Shown here: piece after piece, positions 37,201-48,493 of the stretch | Position numbering within the stretch: the stretch's first letter is position 1 | How the letters are laid out: every line of letters starts with the position of its first letter | Assembly: GCA_030704615.1 (NCBI GenBank) | Contig: CM060731.1 | Span: forward strand, 16,492,001-16,556,000 | DNA length: 64,000 bases | Direction of reading: 5' to 3' | DNA from: Takakia lepidozioides | Lineage: Eukaryota; Streptophyta; Takakiopsida; Takakiales; Takakiaceae | The notes under the pieces: model-generated | Seen by the model: the letters and a program-made list of their open reading frames with translations, nothing else | Databases searched by the model: none | What the model was told of the DNA's origin: nothing | Translations under genes and position numbers: made by a program

Positions 37201-37676
37201 CTCTTCATTGACGAGGCCAAAATGCTATTATATCAATTTATAACACAGCAAATTAACTTCGGTGGAATGGTGCAGATGCTATCCTTTAAGCATGACGTGT
37301 CAGACGTGCAGGCCTTGATGCCAGGTCTACTCATGGCTATTCGTCGAGTTGTGCGGCTTAAGGTATGAACTTGGCTTGGTCTCTGGCCCTCTCTCCCACA
37401 TGTAGGATATGCCCATGGTTGCATTCAATGGGGCCTGTCAGTGTAAGGATAGCCAAGCTTTCTGGGAAAATTCAATGTATTAGTATCCTTAATCTCTTTT
37501 AATTTGTGTGGTTAGTTTTCTCTCCTTTGTTCGTCACTGCTGGTTCGGGGGCACTAAAGCTTCAAGATGTGAACTGATAATATAACAGAAAGACCATCCA
37601 TAGGGGAGCTCTAACGACCGTTCTTTTGGCACCCTGCATGCAGTCTTTGGTCTATGGTTTGGAGAAGCTTCTATAA
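28285..37676 (+). CDS. CRR1: DapB-like oxidoreductase of the CRR1 type (chloroplast NDH assembly family)
   Basis: Nine exons, all joined in phase 0, rebuild a CRR1-type protein of about 262 residues without its first exon: 28285-28407 (VVVKGAGKDIGRA, nucleotide-binding start), 28607-28681 (VAGLEEPLELPILNDL), 29051-29116 (GVMVDFSDPGEVYDNVRQ), 29625-29720 (ATAFGMRSVV, FCEKASM), 35227-35343 (GCVIAPTLSIGAALLEQ), 36286-36378 (LATSLSGLGQVYN), 37040-37138 (GDGVRIHSMMLPSLLSS), 37276-37362 (DVQALMPGLLMAIRRVVRLK) and 37644-37676 (SLVYGLEKLL, stop). In Arabidopsis CRR1 resembles dihydrodipicolinate reductase but is a stromal factor needed to assemble the NDH complex. All borders are GT/AG and no frame is broken, so the gene looks functional. 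Exon 1 with the transit peptide is not identified. The fourth intron is 5.5 kb and filled with foreign gene fragments. Confidence 0.85.
29860..30095 (-). pseudogene. PPR gene fragment in CRR1 intron
   Basis: The minus strand reads MMIAGYTQHGCGMEALETYE, WEGVKLNHITFVCICNACAS and LAALEKDKEVHGD, a single PPR unit of the same subfamily as the 24.7-27.1 kb gene. It is cut at both ends. It sits antisense inside the fourth intron of the CRR1-like gene. Confidence 0.75.
30440..31735 (-). pseudogene. SEN1/UPF1-like superfamily 1 helicase fragment
   Basis: Minus-strand pieces in the order of a SEN1/MAA3-type RNA/DNA helicase: PLQFASLEKYQEVLSCW and LLEETRTKLIQD (31,615-31,710), an exon-like block KSWYALKLDSLTTALRIWEG (31,117-31,335), then LNPSQTAA, HIQGPPGTGKTFTLSSLLSA (Walker A) and RILVCAPTNRAI (motif Ia) at 30,715-31,011, then GDIVMIGNEDRLVVEGALM and the following RLKRLL element (30,460-30,590). 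Motifs II-VI (DEAQ onwards) are absent, so only the N-terminal third survives. Some gaps look like introns, others like deletions. It lies antisense in the CRR1 intron and is not expected to make a helicase. Confidence 0.75.
31706..32450 (-). pseudogene. PPR gene fragments in CRR1 intron
   Basis: On the minus strand 31,706-32,161 reads VTFICIDNVCASLASLEKGK, then GDIIKAGIVPDVI, ALVDMFAKCGSIEDAKGVF, DVVSCSAMIAGYAQHGCG. Another piece near 32,340-32,430 reads VLMNMYTKCGNIKDAKGVHD. Internal deletions remove parts of the units. These share the 101-residue unit of the PPR gene at 24.7-27.1 kb and probably derive from a relative. Confidence 0.75.
32440..33440. repeat. Diverged tandem duplication, period about 495 bp
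   Basis: Block 32,440-32,930 is repeated at 32,935-33,440. Shared strings include ttcttgtagctat, gaatctggacccacact, ccctgctccttcagctat, tttttgcctcgattgtccc and cattggcagta.catgtcaaa. The copies differ by substitutions and small indels. It lies in the CRR1 intron, next to the PPR fragments. Confidence 0.8.
33441..35226. other. Rest of the CRR1 fourth intron, no recognised gene
   Basis: Short open frames on both strands have no motif. The stretch ends at the acceptor gagtag just before the exon starting GCVIAPTLS at 35,227. Confidence 0.4.
36390..36690. repeat. Tandem duplication in CRR1 intron, period about 140 bp
   Basis: Two copies share tagcaaggcaga/aat, ctccaaaaag, gtctgatcagagtctttgag-like text and ataatacagtagcttggaat. 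The second copy begins near 36,540. Confidence 0.75.
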
Positions 37677-40600
37677 CACTGGAAAACCATCTGGGGGGTG
37701 TAGATGACCTCACTGTTTTGGTTGGAGTAGTGTTGGAGGGAGGTATAGTGTTTGGTCATTGAATTGACTAGTAGAGTTGGGGCTGATTGCCTCAATTATA
37801 TGAATGTAATCTTTTGATCTAAAGCAGCAACATAAACCAAGTGGCAGGGCAACAACAATGTTTTATTTTGGAACAGGGGCAAGGCCTAGGTATTGAAAGT
37901 GGGGATTACATTTCTGTCCTCATTCAACAAAGTTCATGTCTTCAAGGTCAAATCTCCCACAAATAGTAATGGGATTATGTCGCTGCTTCATCTGATTTTA
38001 ATAAGAAAGTGGCCGAGACAAAAATCCATTGAACAATTCCACAGGATGATTGTCGGTCCAATCATCCTGTCTAGTCCTTCACCTTCACTTTGTATCTGTT
38101 TCATTCCTATTCTGTGTGCTTGAAGAAATGGGTGATGGCCAACAAGTACGGCTTGGAATCTACAATCTACATGCAGTCTACACACCAAGATTGTGGCATG
38201 GGCCATGTCAATACTGACTTTGTATTGGTGCAGTGACACTTGGGGCACAACCCACATTGATGTGTGGTGATATCTACATGCAGCCATTGAGCCCTCTTGT
38301 AACTTCTGTAGAGCAAATCAAGCACTCCAATCTCCTTGCAAGACACAGACCTTTAGTTCTCTCTGAAATTCCTCGATTACAAAAACAGACACTACCCCCA
38401 TCCACTGATCTTTTCACTTAGCTGCAGAGTTCTTAAACTAGTACTGTGTGTGACCATGAGGAGCACCTTGATAAGTAAATCTGGAAAAGGCATGGAATGT
38501 TGAGCTCTGGGACTTAGAAAACTTCTACCACAAAGTTTGCTTTCGAAACATCACACCCCAACTTCAAAGGCTTCTCCCACTCTCACTCTCTTGTGCTTCC
38601 ATCCATTGGCCCCCCTCAATGGGCTGTGCGTTGAGCAGAAGGTTCGTCGAGGGAACAGGTAAACATACGTTGTGGCGTATATTCATCCTTGGCATAATTT
38701 CGGAATCTTCATACGCAATGCTCCCTTGTCACCGCTTTGTATGAGGTGGGCCTCAAGGTTATTTTTAACTTGTGCACAATCGTCGCTGGAAACTCGAGAA
38801 TGCATGAGTGACAAGTGTGATGAAGGATATCAGAAGATAAACATCAATGGGAGGAATTAGATGCAGGAAATGATGTTGCTGGCTGGAAATCGAAAAAATG
38901 TGATGTGATGGAGGGAGCAGAAGATTGAAAAGACGGTGGGCGCAAGGGCAGAAGAATCATCCGGAGGGTTTGCTTGATGTCTTGGAATGTTGCACAACCC
39001 ACGTGAAAGGGAGGAGAAAATCTGACAATGGTGTTCAACTTGGCCACGATGTTCCAAGTGGTGGGGTTCTCGCTGGATGTATGTCAAGTGTTGGCATGCA
39101 ACCCCGAATTTCTAAGGAGGTCGGAGGTGGTGGATATGATTTGCTGCGTGCCTCTGCATCTGTTTGCCAGGGTCTTCACATCTCTTCTTTCCGCTGTTAG
39201 AGGCAGGGTCATTTATCTTGAATGAGGAATCTGTTGCTTGTTCCAATGTACATTAGATCTTCATCTGGGAAGTATCTGACTGAGTGTTTTCATTTCTTAG
39301 TTTTTGCAAGATCTGTGAGTTTGTATAGACCGAAGTTGAATGCAAGACCGCAAAGTGCATCTAAGCTCCTACAGAGATTTTATTCATACGGCAGTGGCCT
39401 CCTTTCATCTGAATTTTCAGGTAATATTCTGTCTAAGCTTTTCCTTGAGAAAGGAATATGCAAGGCGAGGGTCAAGTGGATGCCACTACTGGCCAACCAT
39501 AAGAGTGACCGTATGTATATCTTGATTACCTATTGTTCCTCCCCAACCATCCTGGATCAGATCTATGGCCGAGTAAGTATGGTTTGGTGCGAAGATCTCT
39601 TTGACTCATAAGATTGTGAACAAGTACAGGTTCAGGTTATGAGATTTGATGTATAATGGCTAGAGTGCCTCTTCATTGTTTGCCATGTGATATGAAGAAC
39701 GTCTCTTGAAGACAGGAATCCATTAGAGCAGGTGCTAAAGTGTGGATACTCTCCACAGTAGGTCGACATGTGGTGTTGGACTTTGGAGGAGCCAGAGATA
39801 ATAATCTTGTGGGGTGTGAAGGAGTTGGTGAGGTGAAATCTTGGCTAGAGAACTCTCCAGGATTTGAGATTTCTGTCCCTCGGACAGGGGTGAAAAATCC
39901 TGGAAAGTCTTGAGGGCCAGAATTTTACCTGTCGTAATGACCTGACTTGGATTTGAGACACCTCTCCGGGGTCCCATTAATATTGGGGCAGAATTTCCCT
40001 AATCTGCAATTGCAGCCCTCTCTGCCCTGGGCTAATAGGACAGTGGAATCTGTCCAGGGGAATTCCAGTCTGAAAAAATTCAAGCAGAGCTTCATGTATT
40101 GTAATCTTCTCAACCTTGGTTGGCACAACAATAATAGTATCTTCATCATATTAGGCACGCCCACATGAAATAGTTCCTCTTTTATATACACTCCATGCTC
40201 AATCTGAGTAGCAGGGCACAAAGGCAAATTCGGCAAGGCTTGGAGGTCAATTTGCACTTGTCTTGAAACCTCTAGCTGTTTTCTTCCCACCAAAGAAAGG
40301 GAATGCTAAAAGGTGTAACATCCCATTGGTTCGATCATGACAGATCATGCCCTCCTTCGACAATGTTTACCCATAATAGTGATTGATATGAAGAGTTCCG
40401 TGCATCCCAAGTCTAAATCCCTGCTCAGTTGCAGTGTATGCTTCCCTTGGGCAGTTGCTTCTGCATGAGCCCTTCAATGAATGAAGCAATTTGTGTGGAA
40501 AGAAAGAGCTGTATTGTCACAAATAAAAATTCTAACAGACGACCGAACCTCAAAATGCAGAAGCACTCACTTTACTTTTGTCTTTAAAGTTCATGACAGT

Positions 40601-41622
40601 GTACCAGATCGGTTTGAAAGTGGAAGTTCATCTGCTCTCTCAAAGTCATAGAAAGCAGTATTGGGGCGTTCATTCTCTGGCAAGACGAAGTCTGAAAGTT
40701 TGTTGGAGCCCATGTATTGGTATTGCATTGAAGGTGGAATGACCACATGATTCTCGGCAAGATGAGCGCCTTGCGACATAGAGGACTCTGAGCTGATTGC
40801 AGAAGTGGCCACTGCTCTTTTTTCAGTACTCAAGCTGTTCATATCACAACACAAATAACACAACGAAGTTAAGTTAAGACCAGGTGTTGATGAATGCAAC
40901 ACGACGAACGAATATGCCAGAGTTCAAACCACAAATGCTCTTGTTCCATGGGTCCCTATGTCACCTGCTTCTCCAAATTACTTTTTGGATGAGATGACGC
41001 TGGGATAATATTGTTGTCGCATTTGATCCAGCAATGATGTTTTCTGAGTGCTACAGCCAACAAAAGAGAAACTCAAAATTGGCTGATCTTAATCTGCAGG
41101 TGTGGACTCATGCCCACTTGAAAAGTGTACGGCATCGGCTCTTGTGAATGCAATGGACGGGCGTCTCTCGGTTGTCAATTCATTCAAGCCATCCCAGAAT
41201 TATGCATCGATGCTCCACCAGAGCTCTCGATGATGAGCACCCGCGTTTGTACAAGCCATTCTTGTGGTCTACGCTGCTGAAAGTCACCAAAACTCTTCCA
41301 ATCCATCAAGACTGCAAGAATTGGCTTCAAATGACTGGATTGCAGGACATCTTAGCCTTAATTCATTTTCTTGTCTTTAGTCGACTAATACGCCAAACGG
41401 GCGCCCCAAGGACCAGATCACTGTGGTCGCTGTCCCTTTCTTTGATCCACTCTCTTCTCTTATGAGGTTTGCCCCTCACAATACTTAAAACTGAAAAAGT
41501 GGAGGTCATCAAACCATGATGTGATCTTCCACTTGTCAAGCCCTAAATAATTCCCAAGCCGACGTGGGTGGGTCCAAAAGGACCCTTATTTTGTTTTTGT
41601 TTTCTTGCAAAGCCCTTTTCCA
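37677..41622. other. Region between CRR1 and the inverted duplication; two exon-like frames
   Basis: No full gene is recognised. Minus-strand 40,591-40,855 is an exon-like C-terminal frame after an acceptor (gatatgaacag), giving STEKRAVATSAISSESSMSQ, then a Tyr/Asn-rich segment ending NRSGTLS and a stop. Plus-strand 41,101-41,237, after ctgcag, reads VDSCPLEKCTASALVNAMDG and ends in TGA. Both may be exons of genes cut by the duplication edge at 41,623. A plus-strand hydrophobic frame at 39,028-39,225 (MVFNLATMFQVVGFSLDVCQ) is unidentified. Confidence 0.3.
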
Positions 41623-42039
41623 GCCAAACACGGCCCGTTCTCTAGTACATTTAAGAACGGGTTCTAATGCATAGTGAATGTGCTGGGAACGGTGAGAAAG
41701 AATAATGGGATGATATGTGAGGTGGCTAGCAACTTACAGTAAATGATTGAAGAGGCCATACTTCAATATGGAAAAATGGCAGCTGCAGGAAGAAGAAAAA
41801 GCACTGCAGAGAGAGCTAGCGGGCTTTGAAGCGGGGAGAGCTAGCGGGCTTTGAAGAAGGAGATGATGATCAGACCTCCACTGCCCCATGATGGTTGATT
41901 GATCAAGGCACAATGTGGTGGTTGGGCGATCTAGAATGCGAATTCCAATATTATGCATAGAGCATGATAGAAGAGCAGTTCATGTACAAAAGTTGACAAA
42001 GTAGATTCTAAACAGAGGCCAAATAGGATCGGCGATCTG

Positions 42040-42900
42040 AAATGAAAGGATCTGAAATCTGTAAATGTGCAAGTTGGAATAAGAAAGTGGCCTGGCCGAA
42101 AGCCAATCGTGGACAGGGACCGAAGAAGAGTAGAAAGAACGTAGCAAGTCTGAAGTCCGAAGTGTGTGAGCTAAGTTCTTCAAAGTTTGATCAGTCTGGG
42201 AAAGCATGTGGCTCTAGACCAGGTGGCTTTATGGTCCAGCACTCGACGTCCGTGAGGCTCAAATTATCTGTGGAGGATGATCGGTATCTCTACATTGTCA
42301 CATTCGTTTCCACCGACCAGCTGCTAAGCAGGGGGGGGGTGAGGTTTCCTGACCTGACGCCACGCATATAGACACGTCTCAAGCCTTCATAGAAGTTGAA
42401 TGTTTTCTGAAATTGCTCTCATTCCTTGGCTTCGTGCAATCACAGGAGCATCTCTGACCTTCCTCGCGTAGGATACCTCCCTAGGCAAACCTTGCCTCGA
42501 AGCGAATACTGGTACCCTTCTGCTTACATTGGATATATGACCATCAAATTAGATGGCATTCATTGTCCACTCATCATTCTGGTACGGGGACTGACAGGAC
42601 CCCGCGGAATTTCCCTCACCACGTCCTTGACAGAACGGATCCGGTCAGCTGAAAACTGGAGAAGCTGAATCTTGATGCTCCCATGCAACGAGAATCGGTT
42701 TTCTTTATTTTCACAGAGGAGCCCTTGCCAAAAGGTTTGTCCTATGACCTCAAAACTATTTTGCTTGCAGACATGGCAGGAGGACTTCGCATTCCTGTTT
42801 ACATGGATTGCTTCTGTCAGAAGGATGTTGTATATTGATCCCGCTCGTGATGGATTAGCTCTGGTGAGACAGCCACAGTGTTGAAGAGACTTTCCTCTTT
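42040..42900 (+). other. Unrecognised exon-like region (mirrored at 57.1-58.0 kb)
   Basis: Plus-strand exon candidates are 42,042-42,345 (basic segment WPKANRGQGPKKSRKNVAS, then VRLKLSVEDDRYLYIVTFVS) and, after the acceptor ttgcttgcag at about 42,770, a block TWQEDFAFLFTWIASVRRML, YIDPARDGLAL ending at a GTGAGAC donor near 42,866. They could be upstream exons of the gene antisense to TTM3. No domain is recognised, and the copy in the other arm differs by few bases. Confidence 0.3.
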
Positions 42901-43271
42901 GAATAAGTTTGCAGTTTTGCAAAACTCGCTCTTGCAGGTTGAATATCGTTACAACTTCGTTGTGATACAGCTGGAGCTTAAGGCGATGGTGCCTGTGCCA
43001 ATATAAACCTCGATGGTGTGGAAGAGAAACTGAAAGTTGACAACTTGCACGATGATGTTGTTGTTAAGCAATATCCATTTGACATCAAATAGTATTATCA
43101 AAAGCTTGCTGTATTCAGCAGCTTGAAGAAACAGAAGTCGCTCGAGATCGAGTAACGCATTTGAGTAGCTTTCAAGTCTTGTTTAATTTGTGTTTTTGCA
43201 AGAATGTCCTTCGGTAGATCACAACTGGCCCTTTCCTCACACAGACACACGCAGACCTCCTCTAGACCCCC

Positions 43272-46200
43272 TCAAGCTCCAGTCAAGGTGGGTATTTTCC
43301 CAGATCTAAATACACCGAACTTGGTGATTGTAGAATAGGAGTATGGAATCCCACTTGAGTTCAAAAGCTCACCCAACAGCTGCCGAAACTTTTCTGGCTC
43401 CGTGGTCTCGCACTCAATCTCGTAAGTGGTCCCAAAAGCATACTGGGTCTCATCCAGTTCCAGTTTAAGCCCTTCCCAGCTATACACATTACGGACGTTT
43501 CTGAAACCTCCGAGGCACACAAAGTCTCGGCAATTGTACTGAGACACCACATGTTGGATCAGCTTGCCACCTATACCAGCCAATCGAGATGGGTCTGCCA
43601 CACATGCTCTTCCCAGGGCTGAGTCGATGTCCTCCTCCACCTGTCAGAAGTTGACAAAAGTTATACCGATTTAGTCGTGCATCGTCTGATGATGACAGTA
43701 GTTTTGAGGCGTCTTCACAGTCTGTAATATCGAGCAGGAGAGTCACCCCAGAGCGGGCAGGTTATGGACGGCGGTCGGCAGTACCCAAAGAAGACCTCCT
43801 GAATCCACGCCCCAGCCTGCAGGCGAAGCGACCTGTGTCCCAAAGAGATTTGCCTCAGACCTCATTTTCCAGAAAGCCTCTGGATTCTCCTGCACGCCAC
43901 TTGGTAAGCAATATGTCAGCTCTACAGGTTTCAGTGTGAGGTGTATATACTGTTTTCTTCTTGATATACCTTGCAGTTTTTAATCCAGAGGGCACTTCTG
44001 AGGTCCTAAGATTTATTAGCTGGAATCTTTTGGAAACTGCAGTCAGGATTTGCTTCTTGTTCTTGTGCCTGAGGTTTTCCAGGGGACAAGTGCAAATTCT
44101 TGCCGTGAAAATGAATCTGGGCCCTGGGATGTTGTCTCACATTACAATCACAGAAAAGCTCACTTGCAGTTGCTGCATTAAGACTTACTTGTTGGACTTG
44201 CTATACCAATCAACCTCACATGCAGTCCTGACTCAATGATGTATGTCATGCAAATTACAGGATGTCCAACAAAGCTCACCCAATGGCTTTAGACCTTTCA
44301 TGACATTCACCTCAATCTCATCATTCCACAGCAGCAAGGCCTCTATCTCCCTTAGGAAACCACACATAGGTACAGACTCAAAGCCAACGACTCCGAGCAG
44401 CACTGCCAGTTCAGACCAGGGTGCTAGTGTGGTACATAACAGTGAGGCAGAGGACGACTCATCGAGTGACAGAGGGAGACGGTTGTCACCGGGGGGACAT
44501 GCTGAGGTGCTTGTGCTTGATAAAGAGGGGGTCAAGAACTCCAGCTGGGATACCCACCAATATGAGAGGGACAGCAAGCCACATGAGCACGCATACATGG
44601 ATAGGAATGATGTGGAGAGTCTCCCTTGCTCGGAGGGGACAAACTTGGGTGATAATGACTACTTTCCTAGTTATATGAGTTGCGAGCAAACCCACTCCGA
44701 AGAGAAGGAGTTCAAGAGGGCCCAAGAGTTTGATTCAGTGAGGGCAAATGATAAGGTGCATTCATTCAGCCTCTTGGAAAACCGTATCTTGGCAAACAGT
44801 ACTGAGCCTGAGCTTGGGAGTCTGGCCATTAACTATTCAGTCCCCAAGGGTCAGACAGCCTGTAAGGAAGGTGGCGAGTCTGCTAGAATCAGCGGGAATG
44901 GATGCTCCCACAATGAGGATGGACCGAAAGGGCTGCATTTGTCGAGACAAGCAGATGAATTGATCATGCACGATCGCCATCCTGAGGGCATTAACTCAGA
45001 ATACGTCAAAGACCCTAGATGTGCACAGGGAGCTGTAGATAACATGGTAGTCAAAGTTGAGACTGCTTGTGTGGAAGTTGGGGGATTGGTTACGTACAAA
45101 GAGAGATGCCGCCTGCAAGAGCCCCTAGATTGTGCAGTCGAGGATGATGAGAGTGGCTTGTGTCGACATGTGGACAGTCCTAAATTGGACTTCAGCAAGG
45201 AGTCAGAATATGGGAGTGACGTGACGTCTTTACCTTTCAGTGGTACTCTGTCTTGCCATGATGTTCTAGGCCCCAACGAAATTAGCCAAACAGAGGGCCC
45301 AAAGTGTAAGCAGGATGGACAACCAGTGTTCACTGGGGAAAGGGACAAGATGAGTACATGTAGTCCTTACCAGCACCGCAACTTGGAACAATGTCAGGAT
45401 TCTCACAGTGTGAACATCAACTTTTTGGGTCAGAAGGACAAGGTTCATTGTCATGGATCAGGTGATCCCACTAGAAACAGAGGTGAAGAAAGCTCACATT
45501 GTGAAAAGGAGGTAGAATGCACTTTGGAGAGGGACGACAAAGAAGTTCACTGGTGTGACTGCATAGAAGACTTCTGCAAGAAGCATACTGACAGAGTAGA
45601 TGGTTTTGGAGCAAAGGTGGAGGCTTGTGGTCTGGATAGTGATGAGCCCAAGCTTCATGAAATAATGAGGGGCTGTAGTGTGAAAAGAAGGGGCGTGAAT
45701 CCCCTTCTGTGTGATTCTACTTGTGCTCCCTCCATTATTAAGTGGAGCAAAAGAAAAGTACGTTCTTCTAGTCTGTCCAACTATCGTCACTTGGCTGTGG
45801 GTTTCCCTTGGGTCCTTCGTGATCAGAGTTCAAGCAATCCTCATCCACGCCGCAGCGGAAGAGAAGACATGGATGGGGAGCCAATGTTGTACGTTTCACC
45901 TTTTACTCAACATCCTCTACCTGCAGGTACAGCACCAGCCCTGGTGCCACGATGTATTCAGTGATGCAATCAACCCTATGTCAGTGATGAAACACTGCCC
46001 TTGTGGGCAGTTCCCTTAGTCAGCACCATCTCCCAGTCAGATTCATCCTTTATATCCGTGTTCCTGTCCTCACAAGGCTTGTCACCAACTGGAGTTTTGT
46101 TGCTGTGCAGGGACTCCTCACATTTCAAACTATCAAGTGCCCTTATATCTCTTACAAGGTCAGTTTTTCTGGTCTCCAGTTCACCTCTCGAAGCCAGCAC

Positions 46201-48493
46201 ATTTTCAGCACTGCAATTTTCTATCATCTGCAAATTACTATTAGTATGTGGTCCCAAAATGTCTACAAAGTAATCCAACTCTGGTGACATTGCTTCTTTA
46301 GCTTGATCCAGGCCTTGTCTGCTTCCTCCATGGAAGCTGCTACTCCTTGCACTGTCAGCAGGGAGTTCCAACCTGGTGTCGAAGTACTTTGTACTTTGAC
46401 TGTCTGGGAGCCCTGACAGTAACTCCCCCTGAGGTTCAACTAGGCAAACTTCAGGTGGCAGAGAAAGTGGCTCACTCACATAGAATACATGAGCCATTTC
46501 TAGCTCAGATTGTTTTAGCTTAAACCTGGTGTTCGAGCCAGAGTGTGGATCTTCCCACATTAAATTGCTAGGGCACGAGGAACTTGTGTCTGTGTTCTGG
46601 GACATATCTATGCTGCTCACCGATGTTGAAGTCCTTCCACCTGACTTCAAGGAGGTGTTCTTCAACAAAGCACCTTGCAATCCCTGACTGTTTCTGCATA
46701 GCCCTCCATTAGTAGCCGCCAAGGGCCTTGAAAGCCCAAAATTGGTTGCTGCCTCAACTGCTCGCTCCTGTGGATTGCAGTTCTGCACTTCCTCCCAGCT
46801 GGGGTAACTCATGGGATCAAAATGCTGAACAAGGCTATGATTGACCCTGTTACTTTGCTCTAGGCCTACAGCCAGGGATGTCACGTGGTCTGGATCTGGG
46901 GTTTCCAGCTGCTTTAATTCCTTCCCTGGCTCACCAAGTGAAACAGACTTGGATTCATCTACCCAGTATGACATGCCCTTCAGTGCCAGAGAGGGCTTGC
47001 CACTTTCACACAATTCTGCTTCCAAATCCACAGAGATATGTGGCTCTGTCGAATCATGCATATCAGCTGCCTCAAGCACTTCCTTTGGTTGTGTGTACTT
47101 GACATTCTTACATCGAACAAGAGGGGCATTGGTTTCAACATCCAGGGGTTCAAGACAAGTTTTCTCCTCATCATTGAACCAAATATCACTAATATTGGAA
47201 GCACCTGTTCCCCGCACCACACCTCCACATGGGTCTTCTGGGATATCAACAAATGCTTGCTCCTCAGCTGGGACTTGTCTATGACAAATTTCCTGAACAT
47301 CTTGACCTTCAGATTCCTGACTGCAAGCATCCTCTGGCTCGTCAGGCTGCAACACATGCACATTTACAGTGGACTCGCAAATTGTGCTACTCAAAATATC
47401 TCGAGTTAAGGCATCGTCGCCCCCACATCTAGGTACACGACAGGCTTCTAAGTAAGGGTCCTCTACATGGCTATCCATAAGCATACTTTCTGTAATCCTC
47501 ACAATATTTATTGATTTATGAGCTTCTTGGTAATGCTTCCCATTTTCTCTGCAGCCAGCTCCATTTGTATGAAATATCTGACCAACTGCCTGAATAGGGT
47601 CCTTAATCTTGGTGAGTTGTTCTCCATCCTGGTTCCCAAACTTCAGCTCTTGCCCAACTTCATTGCTTCCGTTTTCAAACTCCAAATCGAACCCCTGTCC
47701 TTCTCTCTCAGCGTAGAAATTTCCCCCCCTCTCCTTGCAGGGACCTTAGCAGTTTCTTGGGCATGGCTTTCAACCTTAAATTCAGAAGAGATTTCACCTG
47801 AACTCCTGCAGGCCACCGCATCACATGACTTCATATTGGAGGTCACAAAGGAGTGAGACCTGGCGTTCTTGTCTGTCTCCCTCTGCCAATCCTCCTCGTT
47901 CTGTATCTGTCTCTTACATTGAAAGCCCTGTAGTGTGAATGCAGGGGGTAAAAATTCAAGTTTTTGTTTGGCATCAGGTTTCGGCACTACTACAAAGGGA
48001 GTGCCCTTCGTGCTAATGAAGGGGAGGAATTGTCCATAACTTGAGGTAATTCCATGGAAAAACTATGCTATTGATCTGCCAAGAACAAAATATGGCTAAG
48101 TTCAATGCTGTGAAGGGCATTGAAATGTCTGGGGTAATGGGCTTACCACACTCAAAGACAGTACAAACAGTGCACAGTGTGGACCAAGTTAAAGAGCAGA
48201 TCATGGAGAAGATAAGAAATGAGAATGCACGAGTTCCAAGCGAGTCTCACCTCTTCTGCCCGACTGATGCCATCCACAACGACAGCTTTTCCCTTGAGCG
48301 TGACCACACAGCGCACGTCGCCGTTGTAGAATCGCAGTCGGAGCACTGACCTTTGTGACCTCAATTCTTGGGTGGAGCCATCGAAGAAGATGTTCTCCTG
48401 CTGGTATGTGACCTCATGTGTTGGGGCCAGTAACAAAGCAACCTTTTCATGTGCAGCTGCATCAGGCAGCCTCAGCTTCACTTCGACTTCCAT
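43272..48493 (-). CDS. TTM3: TTM3-like triphosphate tunnel metalloenzyme, left copy (intact)
   Basis: Two exons: 48251-48493 (81 codons) and 43272-43640 (122 codons plus stop), phase 0, donor GAAGAG|gtgag and acceptor ctgacag|GTG, giving a 203-residue CYTH-domain protein, the usual TTM3 length. The N-terminus MEVEVKLRL carries the EXEXK metal-binding signature. Other tunnel residues sit in RSVLRLRFY, CVVTLKGKA, FVCLGGFRNVRNVYSWEG, KLELDETQYAFG and YEIECETTEPEKF, ending VFRSGKIPTL. TTM3 enzymes hydrolyse tripolyphosphate in a cation-dependent way. The 4.6-kb intron contains another gene on the opposite strand, here disrupted by an inversion. It is divergent from PDRG1 with 219 bp between start codons. 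An in-frame 25-codon upstream frame starts 93 bases before this ATG. Confidence 0.9.
43661..48102 (+). pseudogene. Acidic Ser-rich protein gene antisense in TTM3 intron, left copy, broken by inversion
   Basis: Exon 43661-43903 (81 codons: YRFSRASSDDDSSFEASSQS to PLDSPARHL, donor gtaagc) joins in phase 0 to a long exon from 44261 (DVQQSSPNGFRPFMTFTS). This exon is open to HEIMRG at 45,673, where the sequence departs from the right copy. The next 1.9 kb of the gene (46,025-47,928) is inverted, so it reads on the minus strand (45,976-47,685 and 47,643-47,987). Filler of about 350 bp and 174 bp lies on either side, and the 3' end (NAVKGIEMSGVMGLPHSK) resumes in plus orientation at 48,103. The protein is acidic, low complexity and without a recognised domain. 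The right copy shows the uninterrupted order. Confidence 0.7.
46025..47928 (-). other. Internally inverted block relative to the right arm
   Basis: This 1,904-bp block corresponds to 52,484-54,386. Both lie in the same absolute orientation, although the rest of the two arms is in opposite orientation. The 10-mer tgtagtgtga stands at 45,674 and at 47,929, at the start of each filler segment and in the same orientation. The inversion is therefore bounded by a short direct repeat and nonhomologous filler. Confidence 0.9.

Noticed and set aside
44233-44598. Antisense frames (Leu/Ser-rich) over the nested gene
   Set aside because: Shadows of the acidic gene; mirrored frames occur in the other arm only because of the duplication.
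46841-47284. 147-codon plus-strand frame, identical at 53,299-53,742
   Set aside because: Complement of the acidic coding block; no motif, and both copies merely follow the inverted block.
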